Shown: piece after piece, positions 26,717 to 36,086 of the stretch
Position numbering within the stretch: the stretch's first letter is position 1
How the letters are laid out: every line of letters starts with the position of its first letter
From: Streptomyces sp. 35G-GA-8
GTDB taxonomy: Bacteria; Actinomycetota; Actinomycetes; Streptomycetales; Streptomycetaceae
Direction: 5' to 3'
Length of the DNA stretch: 64,000 bases
Assembly: GCF_023534745.1 (NCBI RefSeq)
Contig: NZ_JAMHJQ010000020.1
Span: forward strand, 72,026 to 136,025
Position numbers and translations under genes: made by a program
The notes under the pieces: model-generated
What the model was told of the DNA's origin: nothing
Seen by the model: only the letters and a program-made list of their open reading frames with translations
Databases searched by the model: none

Positions 26717-28201
26717 ATGCCCCACGCCTCAGAAGGCGCGGTAGAGACCCGCGGCCTGGAACCCGTCCCCGATGACGAGCGCACCGGCCATGCCCGCCAA
26801 CTCTTCCCCACCTGGGTGGCGGCGAACATCAGCGTGCTGCTGCTCACGATGGGCGCCGGTCTGATCGTCTTCAACGGTCTGAACTTCTGGCAGGTGCTGA
26901 CCGTCGCCGTCGCGGCGCCCGTCGTGTCGTACGGCATCGTGGGGCTGGTCTCCCTCGCCGGGAAGCGCGGCGGCTCCCCGGGTATGGCGCTCTCCCGGGC
27001 TGTCTTCGGCCAGCGGGGGAACCTCTTCCCCGGGGCGCTGATCTGGGTCGCCCGCTGGGGCTGGGAGACGATCAACGCGGTCACCGGCGCCTATGCCGTG
27101 CTGACGGTTCTCGACTTGCTCTTCGGCGTCAAGCGCGACACTCCGCTGATCGTGATCACACTGCTGCTCTTCGTGGCCTGCACCTTCCTGGTCTCGGGCC
27201 TCGGTATCAGCGCGCTCCGGGTGTGCGGCACCTGGTCGACGTATCTCTTCGGTGCCTTCAGCGCGCTGGTGCTGATCTATCTGGTGGCGCATACGGACTG
27301 GTCGGCGGTCTTCGACCAGCCCGCGGGATCGACGGCGATGATGGTCGCCGGGATCGGCACCCTCGCGGCGGGCGGGATCAGCTGGGTGCCCTCCGGCCCG
27401 GACTTCACGCGCTATCTGCCCCGGTCCGTCTCCGGCCGGTCGATGGTCGGCTGGACCGTCGGCGGCGCGGGGATCGTGGTGCTGCCGATGGTGCTGATGG
27501 GTGCGGTGATGGCGGTCGGCACCCCGGATCTCGCCACCGCGCGGGACCCGGTGTCGTTCATCGGCGAGCTGCTGCCCGCCTGGATCGCCGTGCCGTATCT
27601 GCTGATCGCGCTGGTCGGAATGTTGCTGATCAACTCGATGTCGATGTATTCGGCGGGGTTCACCGCGCAGACCCTGGGCATCAAGGTGCCGCGTGCCTGG
27701 GCGGTCAGTGTGAACGCGGTGATCAGTCTGGTCCTCGGCTTCCTGCTGATGGTGGTGGCCACCAGCTTCATCGGCTCGTTCATCTCGTTCCTGACGCTGC
27801 TCGCGGTGGCGTTCTCGGCGTGGATCGGCGTCTTCGGGGTGGACATGCTCCGGCGGCGTACGTACGACGGCGCGGCGCTGATGGACACCACACGGGCGGG
27901 CGCCTACTGGTACCGGGGCGGCTTCGCGTGGTCGGCGACGGCTGCCTGGGGTACGGCGCTGGTGCTGGGGCTGCTGTTCACCGAGGTGGACTGGTTCTCG
28001 GGGCCGTTCGCCGGCACCTGGCCCGGTGAGAACGGTCTGGGCTGGGTCATCACGACCGTTGTGGCGGCGGCTCTCTACGCGGTCCTGCCGCGCGAACGGA
28101 CTCCGGCGCCGACCGCCGAGGCGTCGACCGCCGAAGCACCGAGCGCCGAAGCACCGACCGAGGACGCCCGGACCGAGGAAGAGAAGCTGCCCGTCTCTTA
28201 G
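26717..28201 (+). CDS. NCS1-family purine/cytosine permease
   Basis: A 494-residue membrane protein with about twelve hydrophobic segments. The N-terminal FPTWVAANISVLLLTMGAG and the segment SWVPSGPDFTRYLP match the nucleobase:cation symporter-1 (codB/cytosine-purine permease) family. It would import a purine, cytosine or allantoin with a proton or sodium. The C-terminal tail (TAEASTAEAPSAEAPTED) is a low-complexity repeat outside the fold. Divergent from ftsY, convergent with glcP (12-nt gap). A loosely matching TTGGAC/TACGAT pair lies near 26625-26651 with short spacing. Confidence 0.88.
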   Translation: MPHASEGAVETRGLEPVPDDERTGHARQLFPTWVAANISVLLLTMGAGLIVFNGLNFWQVLTVAVAAPVVSYGIVGLVSLAGKRGGSPGMALSRAVFGQRGNLFPGALIWVARWGWETINAVTGAYAVLTVLDLLFGVKRDTPLIVITLLLFVACTFLVSGLGISALRVCGTWSTYLFGAFSALVLIYLVAHTDWSAVFDQPAGSTAMMVAGIGTLAAGGISWVPSGPDFTRYLPRSVSGRSMVGWTVGGAGIVVLPMVLMGAVMAVGTPDLATARDPVSFIGELLPAWIAVPYLLIALVGMLLINSMSMYSAGFTAQTLGIKVPRAWAVSVNAVISLVLGFLLMVVATSFIGSFISFLTLLAVAFSAWIGVFGVDMLRRRTYDGAALMDTTRAGAYWYRGGFAWSATAAWGTALVLGLLFTEVDWFSGPFAGTWPGENGLGWVITTVVAAALYAVLPRERTPAPTAEASTAEAPSAEAPTEDARTEEEKLPVS

Positions 28202-28213
28202 GACCCCAGGGCG

Positions 28214-29632
28214 CTAACCCATCTCTTCGAGCGACTTGCCCTTCGTCTCCTTCACGAACAGCAGCACGAAGGGGATGGAGAGCACGGCGAAGCAGGTGTA
28301 GATGACGTACGTGCCCGAGAGGTTCCACTCGGCGAGGCTCGGAAAGCTCGCGGTGATGACCCAGTTGGCGATCCACTGCGCCGAGGCCGCCACCCCGAGC
28401 GCGGCGGCGCGGATCTTGTTCGGGAACATCTCGCCGAGGAAGACCCAGACGACGACGCCCCAGGACAGCGCGAAGAAGAGCACGAACACATGGGCCGCGA
28501 TCAGGGCGACCGTCCCCTCCGTGCCCGGCAGTTTGCCGTTCACCAGGGGCGCGGAGAACGCCCACGCCTCGAAGGCGAGCGCGACGGCCATTCCCGCCGA
28601 GCCGACGAGCGCGAGGGGCTTGCGGCCGACCCTGTCCACCAGGACCATCGCGATCACGGTGCCGATGATGTTCACGATCGACGTGGTGAACGAGTAGAAG
28701 AACGAGCTGGACGGGTTGATGCCGACCGACTGCCAGAGCGTCGCCGAGTAGTAGAAGGCGACATTGATGCCGACGAGCTGCTGGAACATCGACAGTCCGA
28801 TGCCGACCCACACGATGGGCAGGAAATAGAAGCGGCTGCCCTTCAGGTCCTTGAAGGTCGACTTGTGCTCGCGGCGCATGGCGTGGTCGATCTCGGCGAC
28901 CCTGGCGTCCAGATCGACATCCTTGTTCTCGACCTCCGCGAGCACCTTCCTGGCGCGGTCCACCCGGCCCACGGAGATCAGATAGCGCGGCGACTCGGGG
29001 ATCGCGAGGGTGAGCAGACCGTACAGAAGCGCCGGGACGACCATCACTCCGAGCATCCACTGCCACGCCTCCAGCCCCAGCAGCTCGCCGCGCTGCTCGC
29101 CGTCGGCGAGCTGGAGGATGCCGAAGTTCACCAGCTGGGAGATGGCGATACCGACGACGATCGCGGCCTGCTGGAAGGAGCCGAGCCGGCCCCGGTAGGC
29201 GGGCGGGGAGACCTCGGCGATGTACGCGGGGCCGATCACCGACGCCATGCCGATGGCGAAGCCGCCGATGATCCGCCAGACCGCCAGGTCGTAGATGTCG
29301 AAGGGCAGCGCGGAGCCGACGGCGCTGACGGTGAAGAGGGCCGCGGAGATCCGCATACAGCGGATGCGGCCGATCCGGTCGGCGATCCGGCCCGCCGTGG
29401 CGGCACCGATCGCACAGCCGATCAGGGCGATGGCGATGACCTGCGCGAGGGCCGCCGCGCCGATGTCGTATCTGCTCCTGATGGCTTCGACGGCGCCGTT
29501 GATCACCGAGCTGTCGTAGCCGAAGAGGAAGCCGCCCATCGCGGCCGCGGCCGTGATGAAGACGACATGGCCGAGGTGCTCCGGTGGGGCCGCGGGGCCT
29601 CCGGACGGCGATACCCCCGCTGTGCTGGTCAC
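28214..29632 (-). CDS. glcP: Glucose permease GlcP (sugar porter MFS)
   Basis: The main glucose uptake route of Streptomyces is the proton symporter GlcP, not a phosphotransferase. The 472-residue protein (same length as S. coelicolor GlcP, as I recall) has twelve membrane segments and sugar-porter signatures FLFGYDSSVINGA, GRIADRIGRIRCM, ESPRYL, QQLVGINVAFYYS and DRVGRKPL. The start is the GTG of VTSTAGVSP because AGGAG lies 6 nt upstream; the open frame reaches 25 codons further. Its neighbour smc is the same as in S. coelicolor. Confidence 0.94.
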   Translation of the reverse strand: MTSTAGVSPSGGPAAPPEHLGHVVFITAAAAMGGFLFGYDSSVINGAVEAIRSRYDIGAAALAQVIAIALIGCAIGAATAGRIADRIGRIRCMRISAALFTVSAVGSALPFDIYDLAVWRIIGGFAIGMASVIGPAYIAEVSPPAYRGRLGSFQQAAIVVGIAISQLVNFGILQLADGEQRGELLGLEAWQWMLGVMVVPALLYGLLTLAIPESPRYLISVGRVDRARKVLAEVENKDVDLDARVAEIDHAMRREHKSTFKDLKGSRFYFLPIVWVGIGLSMFQQLVGINVAFYYSATLWQSVGINPSSSFFYSFTTSIVNIIGTVIAMVLVDRVGRKPLALVGSAGMAVALAFEAWAFSAPLVNGKLPGTEGTVALIAAHVFVLFFALSWGVVVWVFLGEMFPNKIRAAALGVAASAQWIANWVITASFPSLAEWNLSGTYVIYTCFAVLSIPFVLLFVKETKGKSLEEMG

Positions 29633-29745
29633 GTGTGCTCCTGGTACCGCCCGGCTGCCGGTGCCGGACGTGGGGTCGGCGAGCCCTTCCAGTGGGTCAC
29701 AGCTCACCCCCGGCCACCACTTGTACGCGTGCCCGGCGCGAACAG

Positions 29746-29812
29746 GAGGTGACGCGGGCGGGAAGTGACGCGAGCGGGACGGGAAGTGACGCGGCGCGAC
29801 GCGAGCGGAGGT
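29746..29812. repeat. Degenerate AAGTGACGCG repeats upstream of glcP
   Basis: Three to four units of the form A(A/G)GTGACGCG(G/A)GCGGG lie between glcP and the smc stop. Low-complexity; spacing is irregular (about 16, 21 and 25 nt). Confidence 0.6.
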
Positions 29813-29821
29813 GATACGCCG

Positions 29822-32800
29822 TCAGCGCAGCCGCTGGCTGATGACCTTGGAGACCCCGTCGCCCTGCATGGAGACCCCGTACAGCGCGTCGGCGACCTCC
29901 ATCGTCCGCTTCTGGTGCGTGATCACGATCAGCTGGGAGCTCTCCTGGAGCTCCTGCATGATGCGGATCAGCCGCTGGAGATTGGTGTCGTCGAGCGCCG
30001 CCTCGACCTCGTCCATCACATAGAACGGGCTCGGCCGCGCCTTGAAGATCGACACCAGCAACGCCACCGCCGTCAGGGACCGTTCGCCTCCGGAGAGCAG
30101 CGACAGCCGCTTGACCTTCTTGCCCGGCGGCCTGGCCTCCACGTCCACGCCCGTGGTGAGCATGTTCTCGGGGTCGGTGAGGATGAGCCGCCCCTCACCG
30201 CCCGGGAAGAGCCGCGAGAAGACCCCCTCGAACTGCTCCGCCGTGTCCCGGTACGCCTCGGTGAAGACCTGCTCGACCCGTTCGTCGACCTCCTTCACCA
30301 CCAGCAGCAGATCCGCCCGGGTCTTCTTCAGGTCTTCGAGCTGCTCGGAGAGGAACTTGTGGCGTTCCTCCAGCGCCGCGAACTCCTCCAGGGCGAGCGG
30401 ATTCACCTTTCCGAGCTGCTGATGCGCCCGTTCGGCCGCCTTGAGCCGCTTCTCCTGCTCGGCCCGCACATACGGCCTCGGCTGGTTGCGCGGATCCGCC
30501 GGGTCCTCGGGCAGTTCCTCGCCCTCCGCGGGCGGGGACGGCGGTACGAGCTGGTCGGGGCCGTATTCGGCGATCAGCCCGGCCGGCTCGACGCCCAGCT
30601 CCTCCAGGGCCTTGGCCTCCAGTTGCTCGATCCGCATCCGCTTCTCGGCGCCCAGTACCTCGCCTCGGTGCACGGAGTCGGTGAGCTTGTCCAGCTCGGC
30701 CTTGAGATCGCGGCCCTGGTTGCGCTCGGCGGCCAGCTCCCGTTCGCGCTCGGCCTTGGCCGCCTCGGCGGCGACGCGCTCGGCCTCGGCCCGTACAACC
30801 GATACCTCCACATGCGCCAACAGCTGCCGGGCGCCTGCCGCGACGGCCCCGGCCACATGGGCCTCGTGGCGCAGTCGCGCACGGCGCTGTTCCGCGCGCG
30901 CCCGCGCCTCGCGCTCGGCACGCGCTCCCCGGTCGAGCGCGTCGGCCCGGCCCGCGAGCCCCTTCACCCGCTCCTCGTGGGTACGGACCTGGAGCCTGGC
31001 CTCCATCTCGGTCTGCCGGGCGTTGGCTCCGTCGGCGGCGAGCCGGTCCCGCACGGAGGTGTCCGGCTCCTCCTGGACCGGGGCCTCCTCCGCGACCAGC
31101 AGCCGTTCCGCGAGTTCCTCCGCCTCGGCGGTGGCGCGCTCCAGCGCCTCCTGGGCCCTGCCCGCGGCCGCGGTCGTACGCTCGGCCTCCCCGGCCGCCG
31201 CGCGTGCCTGCCCGGAGAGCCGTCCCAGCTGTCCGGACACGGCGGACTTCTCCCGGTCGGCGGCCCGGCGCCGCTCCCCCAGCTCCTCCACCAGTGCGGC
31301 GCACTCGGCCCGCCGCTCGGTGGCGCGGCGCTGTGCCCCGGCCAGTTCCTCGCACCGTACGGCCAGCTCCGCGAGGTCGGCGGCGGCCTCGTCGACGGAG
31401 ACCTGTACCTCCAGCAGGCTCGGCGCGCCCGCCGAGCCGCCGTGCGCGAAGTGCGCGCTGAGCACATCGCCCTCGGCGGTCACGGCGATGAGCGCGGGCC
31501 GCGCGGCGATCAGGTCCTCGGCGTCCTCCAGTGTCCCGACGACCACCGTGTCCCGTACGAGCCGCCGTACGGCGCGCAGCAGCTCGGCGGGGCCGCTGAC
31601 CAGATCGATGACATACGGCACGGCGCCGGCGGAGACGGCGGTACGTACGGAACGGTCGGCGGCGTCCGTACCGCCCCCCTCCGCCGCCGTCTGACCGGGC
31701 ACGCCGGGGGCCGGGGCCGTCCCGGAGGCGGCCGGTGGTCCGGGTTCGTCCTCCCCGGGAGAGCCGGCCGGCAGGAGCGCGGCCCGGCCCGCGTCCTGTT
31801 TGCGCAGCAGCCGGATGGCCTCGGCCGCCGCCGTCGGATCGGCGACGGCGATCGCGTCCGCGGCGGCGCCGAGCGCCGCGGCCACCGGGATCTCGTACCC
31901 GGGGGTGACGGTGAGCAGTTCGGCGGCCGGACCGAGCAGGCCGGAAAGGTCCTCGCGGGAGGCGAGCAGTGCGCCGGTGCCGTCCTTGCGGCGCAGGCCG
32001 AGGGCGAGCGCTTCATGGCGGGCCGCGAGGGCCGCTCGTTCGCGTTCCGCCGCGGTGGCGGCCTCGCGCGCCGCCGTCAGCTCGGCCTCCGCGGCGGACA
32101 GGGCGTCGCGGGCGCTGTCGTACCGTTCGCCCAGTTCATGGTCCTCGGCGTCCAGGCCGTCCACCTCGGCCTTGAGCTGTTCGTACTCCTCCTGGGCGGC
32201 GACCGCGCGCTCGCGCGCCTCGTCGCGGGACGCGGCGAGGCGGCCGATCTCCGCCTGGGCCGACGCCGCCCTGCCCCGGGCGGCGTTGACCTGGCCGTGC
32301 AGCCGGGCCAGGCCCTCGCGGCGGTCGGCGATCGCGCGGGCGGCGTCCTTGAGCCGGCGTTCCTCCGCGGCCAGTTGGCGTTCCAGCTCGGCGCGGTGCG
32401 CGACGGTGTCCTCGCGGGCGTGCTCGGCCGCCTCCAGCGCGGCCTCCAGCTCCGCCTCCTGCTCCCGGATCCGGGCGGCCTCGCGCTCCATGTCCTCGGG
32501 GTCGCGGCCACGGCGCTCGTCGGTGGGGGTCGCGGTCGCGCTCTTCACCCGCGCGTCGGCCAGCGAGACCGTGCCCCGTACCCGCTCGGCCAGCTGGGAC
32601 AGTTCGTACCAGGTCTGCTGGGCCCGCTGGAGGCGCGGCGCCAGCCGCCGTACCTCGTCCTCCAGCTCGGCTTCCCGGGTCAGCGCGGCCTTGAGCCGGC
32701 CCTCGGTGGATTCCTTGCGCTGCTTCAGTTCGGCCTCGTCGGCGATCTCCGTACGGAGCGCGTCGCGCAGCCTGACCAGATCGTCGGCGAGCAGCCGCAG

Positions 32801-33478
32801 CCGCGCGTCGCGCAGATCCGCCTGTATGACGGCGGCCCGCCGGGCGACCGCCGCCTGCCGTCCGAGGGGTTTGAGCTGACGGCGCAGTTCGTCGGTGAGG
32901 TCCTGGACGCGGGCCAGGTTCGCCTGCATGGAGTCCAGCTTCCGCAGCGCCTTCTCCTTGCGCTTGCGGTGTTTGAGTACTCCGGCGGCCTCTTCGATGA
33001 ACGCCCGGCGTCCCATGGGGTCGGCGTGCAGTACGGAGTCGAGCTGGCCCTGGCCGACGATGACATGCATCTCGCGGCCGATACCGCTGTCGGACAGCAG
33101 TTCCTGGATATCGAGAAGACGGCAGGTGTCGCCGTTGAGCTGGTATTCGCTGCCGCCGTTGCGGAACATGATCCGCGTGATGGTGACTTCCGCGTAGTCG
33201 ATGGGCAGCGCGCCGTCGGTGTTGTCGATGGTCAGCGAGACCTCCGCGCGGCCGAGCGGCGGGCGCCCGGTCGTCCCGGCGAAGATCACGTCCTCCATCT
33301 TGCCGCCGCGCAGAGACTTCGCCCCCTGCTCCCCCATGACCCAGGAGAGCGCGTCCACGACATTGGACTTTCCCGAGCCGTTCGGACCCACCACACAGGT
33401 GATCCCCGGTTCGAAGCGCAGCGTCGTGGCGGAGGCGAAGGATTTGAACCCGCGCAGGGTCATGGCCTTGAGATGCAC
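29822..33478 (-). CDS. smc: Chromosome segregation protein SMC
   Basis: SMC compacts and helps segregate chromosomes with ScpA/ScpB. The 1218-residue protein has Walker A GPNGSGKSN near the N-terminus, two long coiled-coil arms (about 170-510 and 680-1020), a hinge around 520-670, the ABC signature LSGGERSL and Walker B YVMDEVEAALDD at the C-terminus. The start is the GTG of VHLKAMTLRGFKSF; 22 upstream codons lack similarity. Within the hinge there is a Pro/Gly/Ala-rich insert of about 40 residues (from PAGSPGEDEPGPP), not present in most SMCs. In minus-strand order it lies after the 72-residue coiled-coil gene and a terminator. Confidence 0.97.
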   Translation of the reverse strand: MHLKAMTLRGFKSFASATTLRFEPGITCVVGPNGSGKSNVVDALSWVMGEQGAKSLRGGKMEDVIFAGTTGRPPLGRAEVSLTIDNTDGALPIDYAEVTITRIMFRNGGSEYQLNGDTCRLLDIQELLSDSGIGREMHVIVGQGQLDSVLHADPMGRRAFIEEAAGVLKHRKRKEKALRKLDSMQANLARVQDLTDELRRQLKPLGRQAAVARRAAVIQADLRDARLRLLADDLVRLRDALRTEIADEAELKQRKESTEGRLKAALTREAELEDEVRRLAPRLQRAQQTWYELSQLAERVRGTVSLADARVKSATATPTDERRGRDPEDMEREAARIREQEAELEAALEAAEHAREDTVAHRAELERQLAAEERRLKDAARAIADRREGLARLHGQVNAARGRAASAQAEIGRLAASRDEARERAVAAQEEYEQLKAEVDGLDAEDHELGERYDSARDALSAAEAELTAAREAATAAERERAALAARHEALALGLRRKDGTGALLASREDLSGLLGPAAELLTVTPGYEIPVAAALGAAADAIAVADPTAAAEAIRLLRKQDAGRAALLPAGSPGEDEPGPPAASGTAPAPGVPGQTAAEGGGTDAADRSVRTAVSAGAVPYVIDLVSGPAELLRAVRRLVRDTVVVGTLEDAEDLIAARPALIAVTAEGDVLSAHFAHGGSAGAPSLLEVQVSVDEAAADLAELAVRCEELAGAQRRATERRAECAALVEELGERRRAADREKSAVSGQLGRLSGQARAAAGEAERTTAAAGRAQEALERATAEAEELAERLLVAEEAPVQEEPDTSVRDRLAADGANARQTEMEARLQVRTHEERVKGLAGRADALDRGARAEREARARAEQRRARLRHEAHVAGAVAAGARQLLAHVEVSVVRAEAERVAAEAAKAERERELAAERNQGRDLKAELDKLTDSVHRGEVLGAEKRMRIEQLEAKALEELGVEPAGLIAEYGPDQLVPPSPPAEGEELPEDPADPRNQPRPYVRAEQEKRLKAAERAHQQLGKVNPLALEEFAALEERHKFLSEQLEDLKKTRADLLLVVKEVDERVEQVFTEAYRDTAEQFEGVFSRLFPGGEGRLILTDPENMLTTGVDVEARPPGKKVKRLSLLSGGERSLTAVALLVSIFKARPSPFYVMDEVEAALDDTNLQRLIRIMQELQESSQLIVITHQKRTMEVADALYGVSMQGDGVSKVISQRLR

Positions 33479-33599
33479 GCCGTCGGACTCTACCCGGCTC
33501 CGATCGTCCCTCGCCGGTTTCACCGCCGAACGTGCAGGGCACATCAGACGTTAAGAAAGGCGTGGCAGCGCCAACAATGCTTCGTACAGCGGAAGATGG

Positions 33600-33629
33600 A
33601 AAGAAAGAAGGGACGCCGAGGCGTCCCTT
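33600..33629 (-). terminator. Intrinsic terminator after the 72-aa gene, before smc
   Basis: Minus-strand stem AAGGGACGC / GCGTCCCTT (9 bp, loop CTCG), followed by CTTTCTTTCC as a T-rich tail. It would end transcripts of the small upstream gene before smc. Confidence 0.65.
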
Positions 33630-33677
33630 GCATATCTTGCGAGAGTGTTTCTCACCCGACCCCGAGGGGGGCTGTTG

Positions 33678-33896
33678 TCAGGTGAGCGCCGGCTCCGCCT
33701 GGGGTACATCGATGTCGATGCCATTGAGCAGCGACTCTCCGGGGTGCTGTGCGACGGCGGCGTTCAGTACGTCGTTCTCGGACTGGATCCGTACGAGTTC
33801 GGATTCGAGGTCCTGGACGCGCTGCTGGAGCCGTCGCATCTCGGCGAGGAGTCGCGGGTCGGAACCGCCGACATAACCGAGAAGCGCCTTTGCCAT
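33678..33896 (-). CDS. Small coiled-coil protein, conserved hypothetical
   Basis: A 72-residue acidic protein. After MAKALLGYVGGSDPR it has one long amphipathic helix with heptads (LLAEMRRLQQRVQDLESELVR, residues about 16-36), then a disordered-looking tail ending VPQAEPALT. Strong third-position GC and a Shine-Dalgarno-like GAGGACC before the ATG support expression. I do not recognise a function; a helical partner or scaffold is possible. The gene is separated from smc by an intrinsic terminator. Confidence 0.75.
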   Translation of the reverse strand: MAKALLGYVGGSDPRLLAEMRRLQQRVQDLESELVRIQSENDVLNAAVAQHPGESLLNGIDIDVPQAEPALT

Positions 33897-34277
33897 GATG
33901 AATGGTCCTCCACACTGAGTGACCGACCGGATGCGGTGTGGGTCGTGAGGGAAATCGCACCCGCGGTGCTTGGCAGTGCTTGTTCATCACTGCGGTTCTT
34001 ACTGCCAAACAGCTAAGGTGCGCGGGGATTCCAGACTCTCACCAAAAAGTTTGACGGTCAACACGATCACACCCCGTGCCGACGGGCGGCCCGGCGGCGG
34101 GCGCCCGCGAGGCGTGCGGCCCCGGCTTTGTCACGGGGCCCCTGGGGCGTGGAGATCATCGTTGTCCGGGCAGCCTGGCACGACTGGCGGTTCTTGGCAA
34201 CCACCAGGTCATCGCCGACTTGCGCATGTGCCGTCGGCATTCCCGAGACTCCCGGCGCCGCCGGGGGCGGCGTGGTC
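33897..34277. other. 381-nt gap upstream of the coiled-coil gene
   Basis: Nested inverted repeats lie here: TTGGCAGT (33970-33977) pairs with ACTGCCAA (34001-34008), and GCAGTG (33973-33978) with CACTGC (33988-33993). Upstream on the minus strand is TTGACC (34060-34055), a possible -35. This may be the promoter/operator of the 72-residue gene. The rest, down to acyP, is featureless. Confidence 0.5.
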
Positions 34278-34559
34278 TCAGCGGATCGCGAAGGTCTCAT
34301 AGCCACCGCGCGGGGTGTCCCAGATCTCAGTGACTCCGTCCACACGCCCGGGTGTGTCGGAGGAGCGCAGCCATTCCAGCAGACGGTGGCAATTCTCACG
34401 TGGCCCCTCGGCGACGACCTGCACCCTGCCGTCGTCCAGATTGAGGGCGAATCCGGTGAGGCCGCCGATCTCCAGAGCGTTTGCCCTGGTGAACCAGCGG
34501 AAGCCCACTCCCTGCACTCTTCCGCGTACCCAGGCCGTGACTCGAACGTCTTCTTTCAT
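34278..34559 (-). CDS. acyP: Acylphosphatase
   Basis: This 93-residue enzyme hydrolyses acyl phosphates. The signature [16 protein letters not shown] (about 13-28) contains the catalytic Arg, and the second motif includes Asn40 in [12 protein letters not shown], where Asn is the catalytic residue. Length is typical. Adjacent genes point to no specific pathway. Confidence 0.95.
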   Translation of the reverse strand: MKEDVRVTAWVRGRVQGVGFRWFTRANALEIGGLTGFALNLDDGRVQVVAEGPRENCHRLLEWLRSSDTPGRVDGVTEIWDTPRGGYETFAIR

Positions 34560-34693
34560 GCACGCAAGCTAACCGGCCAATTGCCGCCGGCACCCGGCGC
34601 CCCCTCCGACCATGCCGTACAGTCCCGTCGCAAAAGCCTCACTCGTACGGGTGAGACCTGGACACGTTGCCGTCGAGAGCATGAGGAAGGCAC

Positions 34694-35599
34694 ATGGGAC
34701 GCCACCGCCGCTCAGCCGCCGCCCCGCCCGTCGAGGACCACGTGGACGGTGCGCGCCGGAAGAGGCGGATCGCCACCCCTGTACGTACCGGCCTGCTGGG
34801 CGCCTCCGCCGCCATGGCGGTCGGAGCCGTAGCCGTCGCCTCGGGCCTGCTGCCCGGCGGCGGGGACCACTTCACGGTCGGCGGCAGCGCCAACGGCGGA
34901 CAGATACGTACCGAGGGCGCTCCGGAGCTTCAGCAGCAGGGCGGCTCGTCCGCCGAGCCGACGCGCGAGAACCCGGCCTCGCCGAGCCGTGGCGCCGAGC
35001 GGACCCAGTCGCCGTCGGCGTCCGCGTCGCCCACTCCGCGTAAGCCGTCCGTCACTCCTTCGAAGGACACGACGGAGTCGACCGCCGAGCGGTCGGAGAA
35101 GACCACGAAGCCCGCCGCGGCCCCGCCGCGGCCGAAGGCCGAGATACCGACCCGCTCCAGCGAGGCCCCGGCGCCCGAGCAGACCACCAAGCGCGCCGTG
35201 GAGGCCCCGGCGGCCCCCGGCTCCAGTTCCTCCGAGGCGGCCGTGCTCTCCCTGGTCAACAAGGAGCGCGCGAAGGTGGGGTGCAGCCCGGTGCGGGCCG
35301 ATGCCTCGCTCGGCAGGCTGGCGCAGGACTTCAGCGACGACATGGCGGAGCGCGGGTTCTTCGACCACACGGACCCGGACGGCAAAACGCCCTGGGACCG
35401 CGCCGACCAGGCGGGCGTCAAGGGTCTGGGCGGCGAGAACATAGCCAGGGGGCAGGCCACCGCTCAGTCCGTGATGGACTCGTGGATGAACAGCGAGGGC
35501 CATCGCGCGAACATACTGAACTGCGATTACACCCGGCTGGGTGTCGGTGTCCACACCGGCTCCGGCGGCCCGTGGTGGACGCAGGACTTCGGCTTCTGA
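34694..35599 (+). CDS. Secreted or membrane-anchored CAP (SCP/PR-1) domain protein
   Basis: The 301-residue protein has a basic N-terminus, a hydrophobic segment at about 32-55, a Ser/Thr/Pro/Ala-rich linker (about 70-175) and a C-terminal CAP domain (from VLSLVNKERAKVGCSP). Family motifs are visible: FDHTDPDGKTPWDRADQAG, GENIARGQ and SEGHRANILNCDYTRLGVG. The domain is extracellular; its biochemical role in bacteria is mostly unknown, with proposed links to the cell wall. GAGGAAGGCAC precedes the ATG. Confidence 0.87.
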   Translation: MGRHRRSAAAPPVEDHVDGARRKRRIATPVRTGLLGASAAMAVGAVAVASGLLPGGGDHFTVGGSANGGQIRTEGAPELQQQGGSSAEPTRENPASPSRGAERTQSPSASASPTPRKPSVTPSKDTTESTAERSEKTTKPAAAPPRPKAEIPTRSSEAPAPEQTTKRAVEAPAAPGSSSSEAAVLSLVNKERAKVGCSPVRADASLGRLAQDFSDDMAERGFFDHTDPDGKTPWDRADQAGVKGLGGENIARGQATAQSVMDSWMNSEGHRANILNCDYTRLGVGVHTGSGGPWWTQDFGF

Positions 35600-35651
35600 G
35601 CCCGGCCGCCCCTGACAGGGCCCCGGCCGCCCGCGAAGCTCACTAACCACA

Positions 35652-35682
35652 CGAAAGCGCCGCCTGTCGGGGGGCGCTTTCG
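35652..35682 (+). terminator. Hairpin between CAP gene and HxlR gene
   Basis: 10-bp stem CGAAAGCGCC / GGCGCTTTCG with an 11-nt loop, followed by GTTGTAAA. Position fits the end of the CAP-domain gene. Confidence 0.55.
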
Positions 35683-35699
35683 GTTGTAAAGTCGCCGCC

Positions 35700-36086
35700 A
35701 TGGACGCCTTCGATGTCTTCTCCCGGCAGTGCCCCTCGCGCACCACGCTGGAGCATGTGACGGGCCGCTGGGGCGGCCTGACGCTCACCGCCCTGTACGA
35801 GAGCCACGAGAACCACGAGAGCCGCCTCCGCTTCAACGAACTGCGGCGGCGCGTCGACGGCGTGAGCGAGAAGATGCTCTCCCAGACCCTGCACGCGCTG
35901 GAGCGGGACGGCCTGGTGCTGCGCGAGGCGCGGCCGGTCAATCCGCCCTGGGTGGATTACGAGCTGACTCCGCTGGGCCGGGACGTCGCCGAGCGGCTGC
36001 TCGGGCTGATCCAGCTGGTGGAGGGGCGGATGTCCGAGGTGATCTCGGCGCGGGAGCGTTACGACACGACGCGCGGGGCCCTCTGA
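35700..36086 (+). CDS. HxlR-family transcriptional regulator
   Basis: A 128-residue winged-helix regulator. The family hallmarks are a Cys near the N-terminus (Cys10 in [18 protein letters not shown]), [23 protein letters not shown] (recognition helix) and [24 protein letters not shown] (wing). HxlR proteins usually sense electrophiles or control small catabolic genes; no target is evident here. It follows the hairpin and converges on mutM with a 28-nt overlap of coding sequence. Confidence 0.9.
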   Translation: MDAFDVFSRQCPSRTTLEHVTGRWGGLTLTALYESHENHESRLRFNELRRRVDGVSEKMLSQTLHALERDGLVLREARPVNPPWVDYELTPLGRDVAERLLGLIQLVEGRMSEVISARERYDTTRGAL

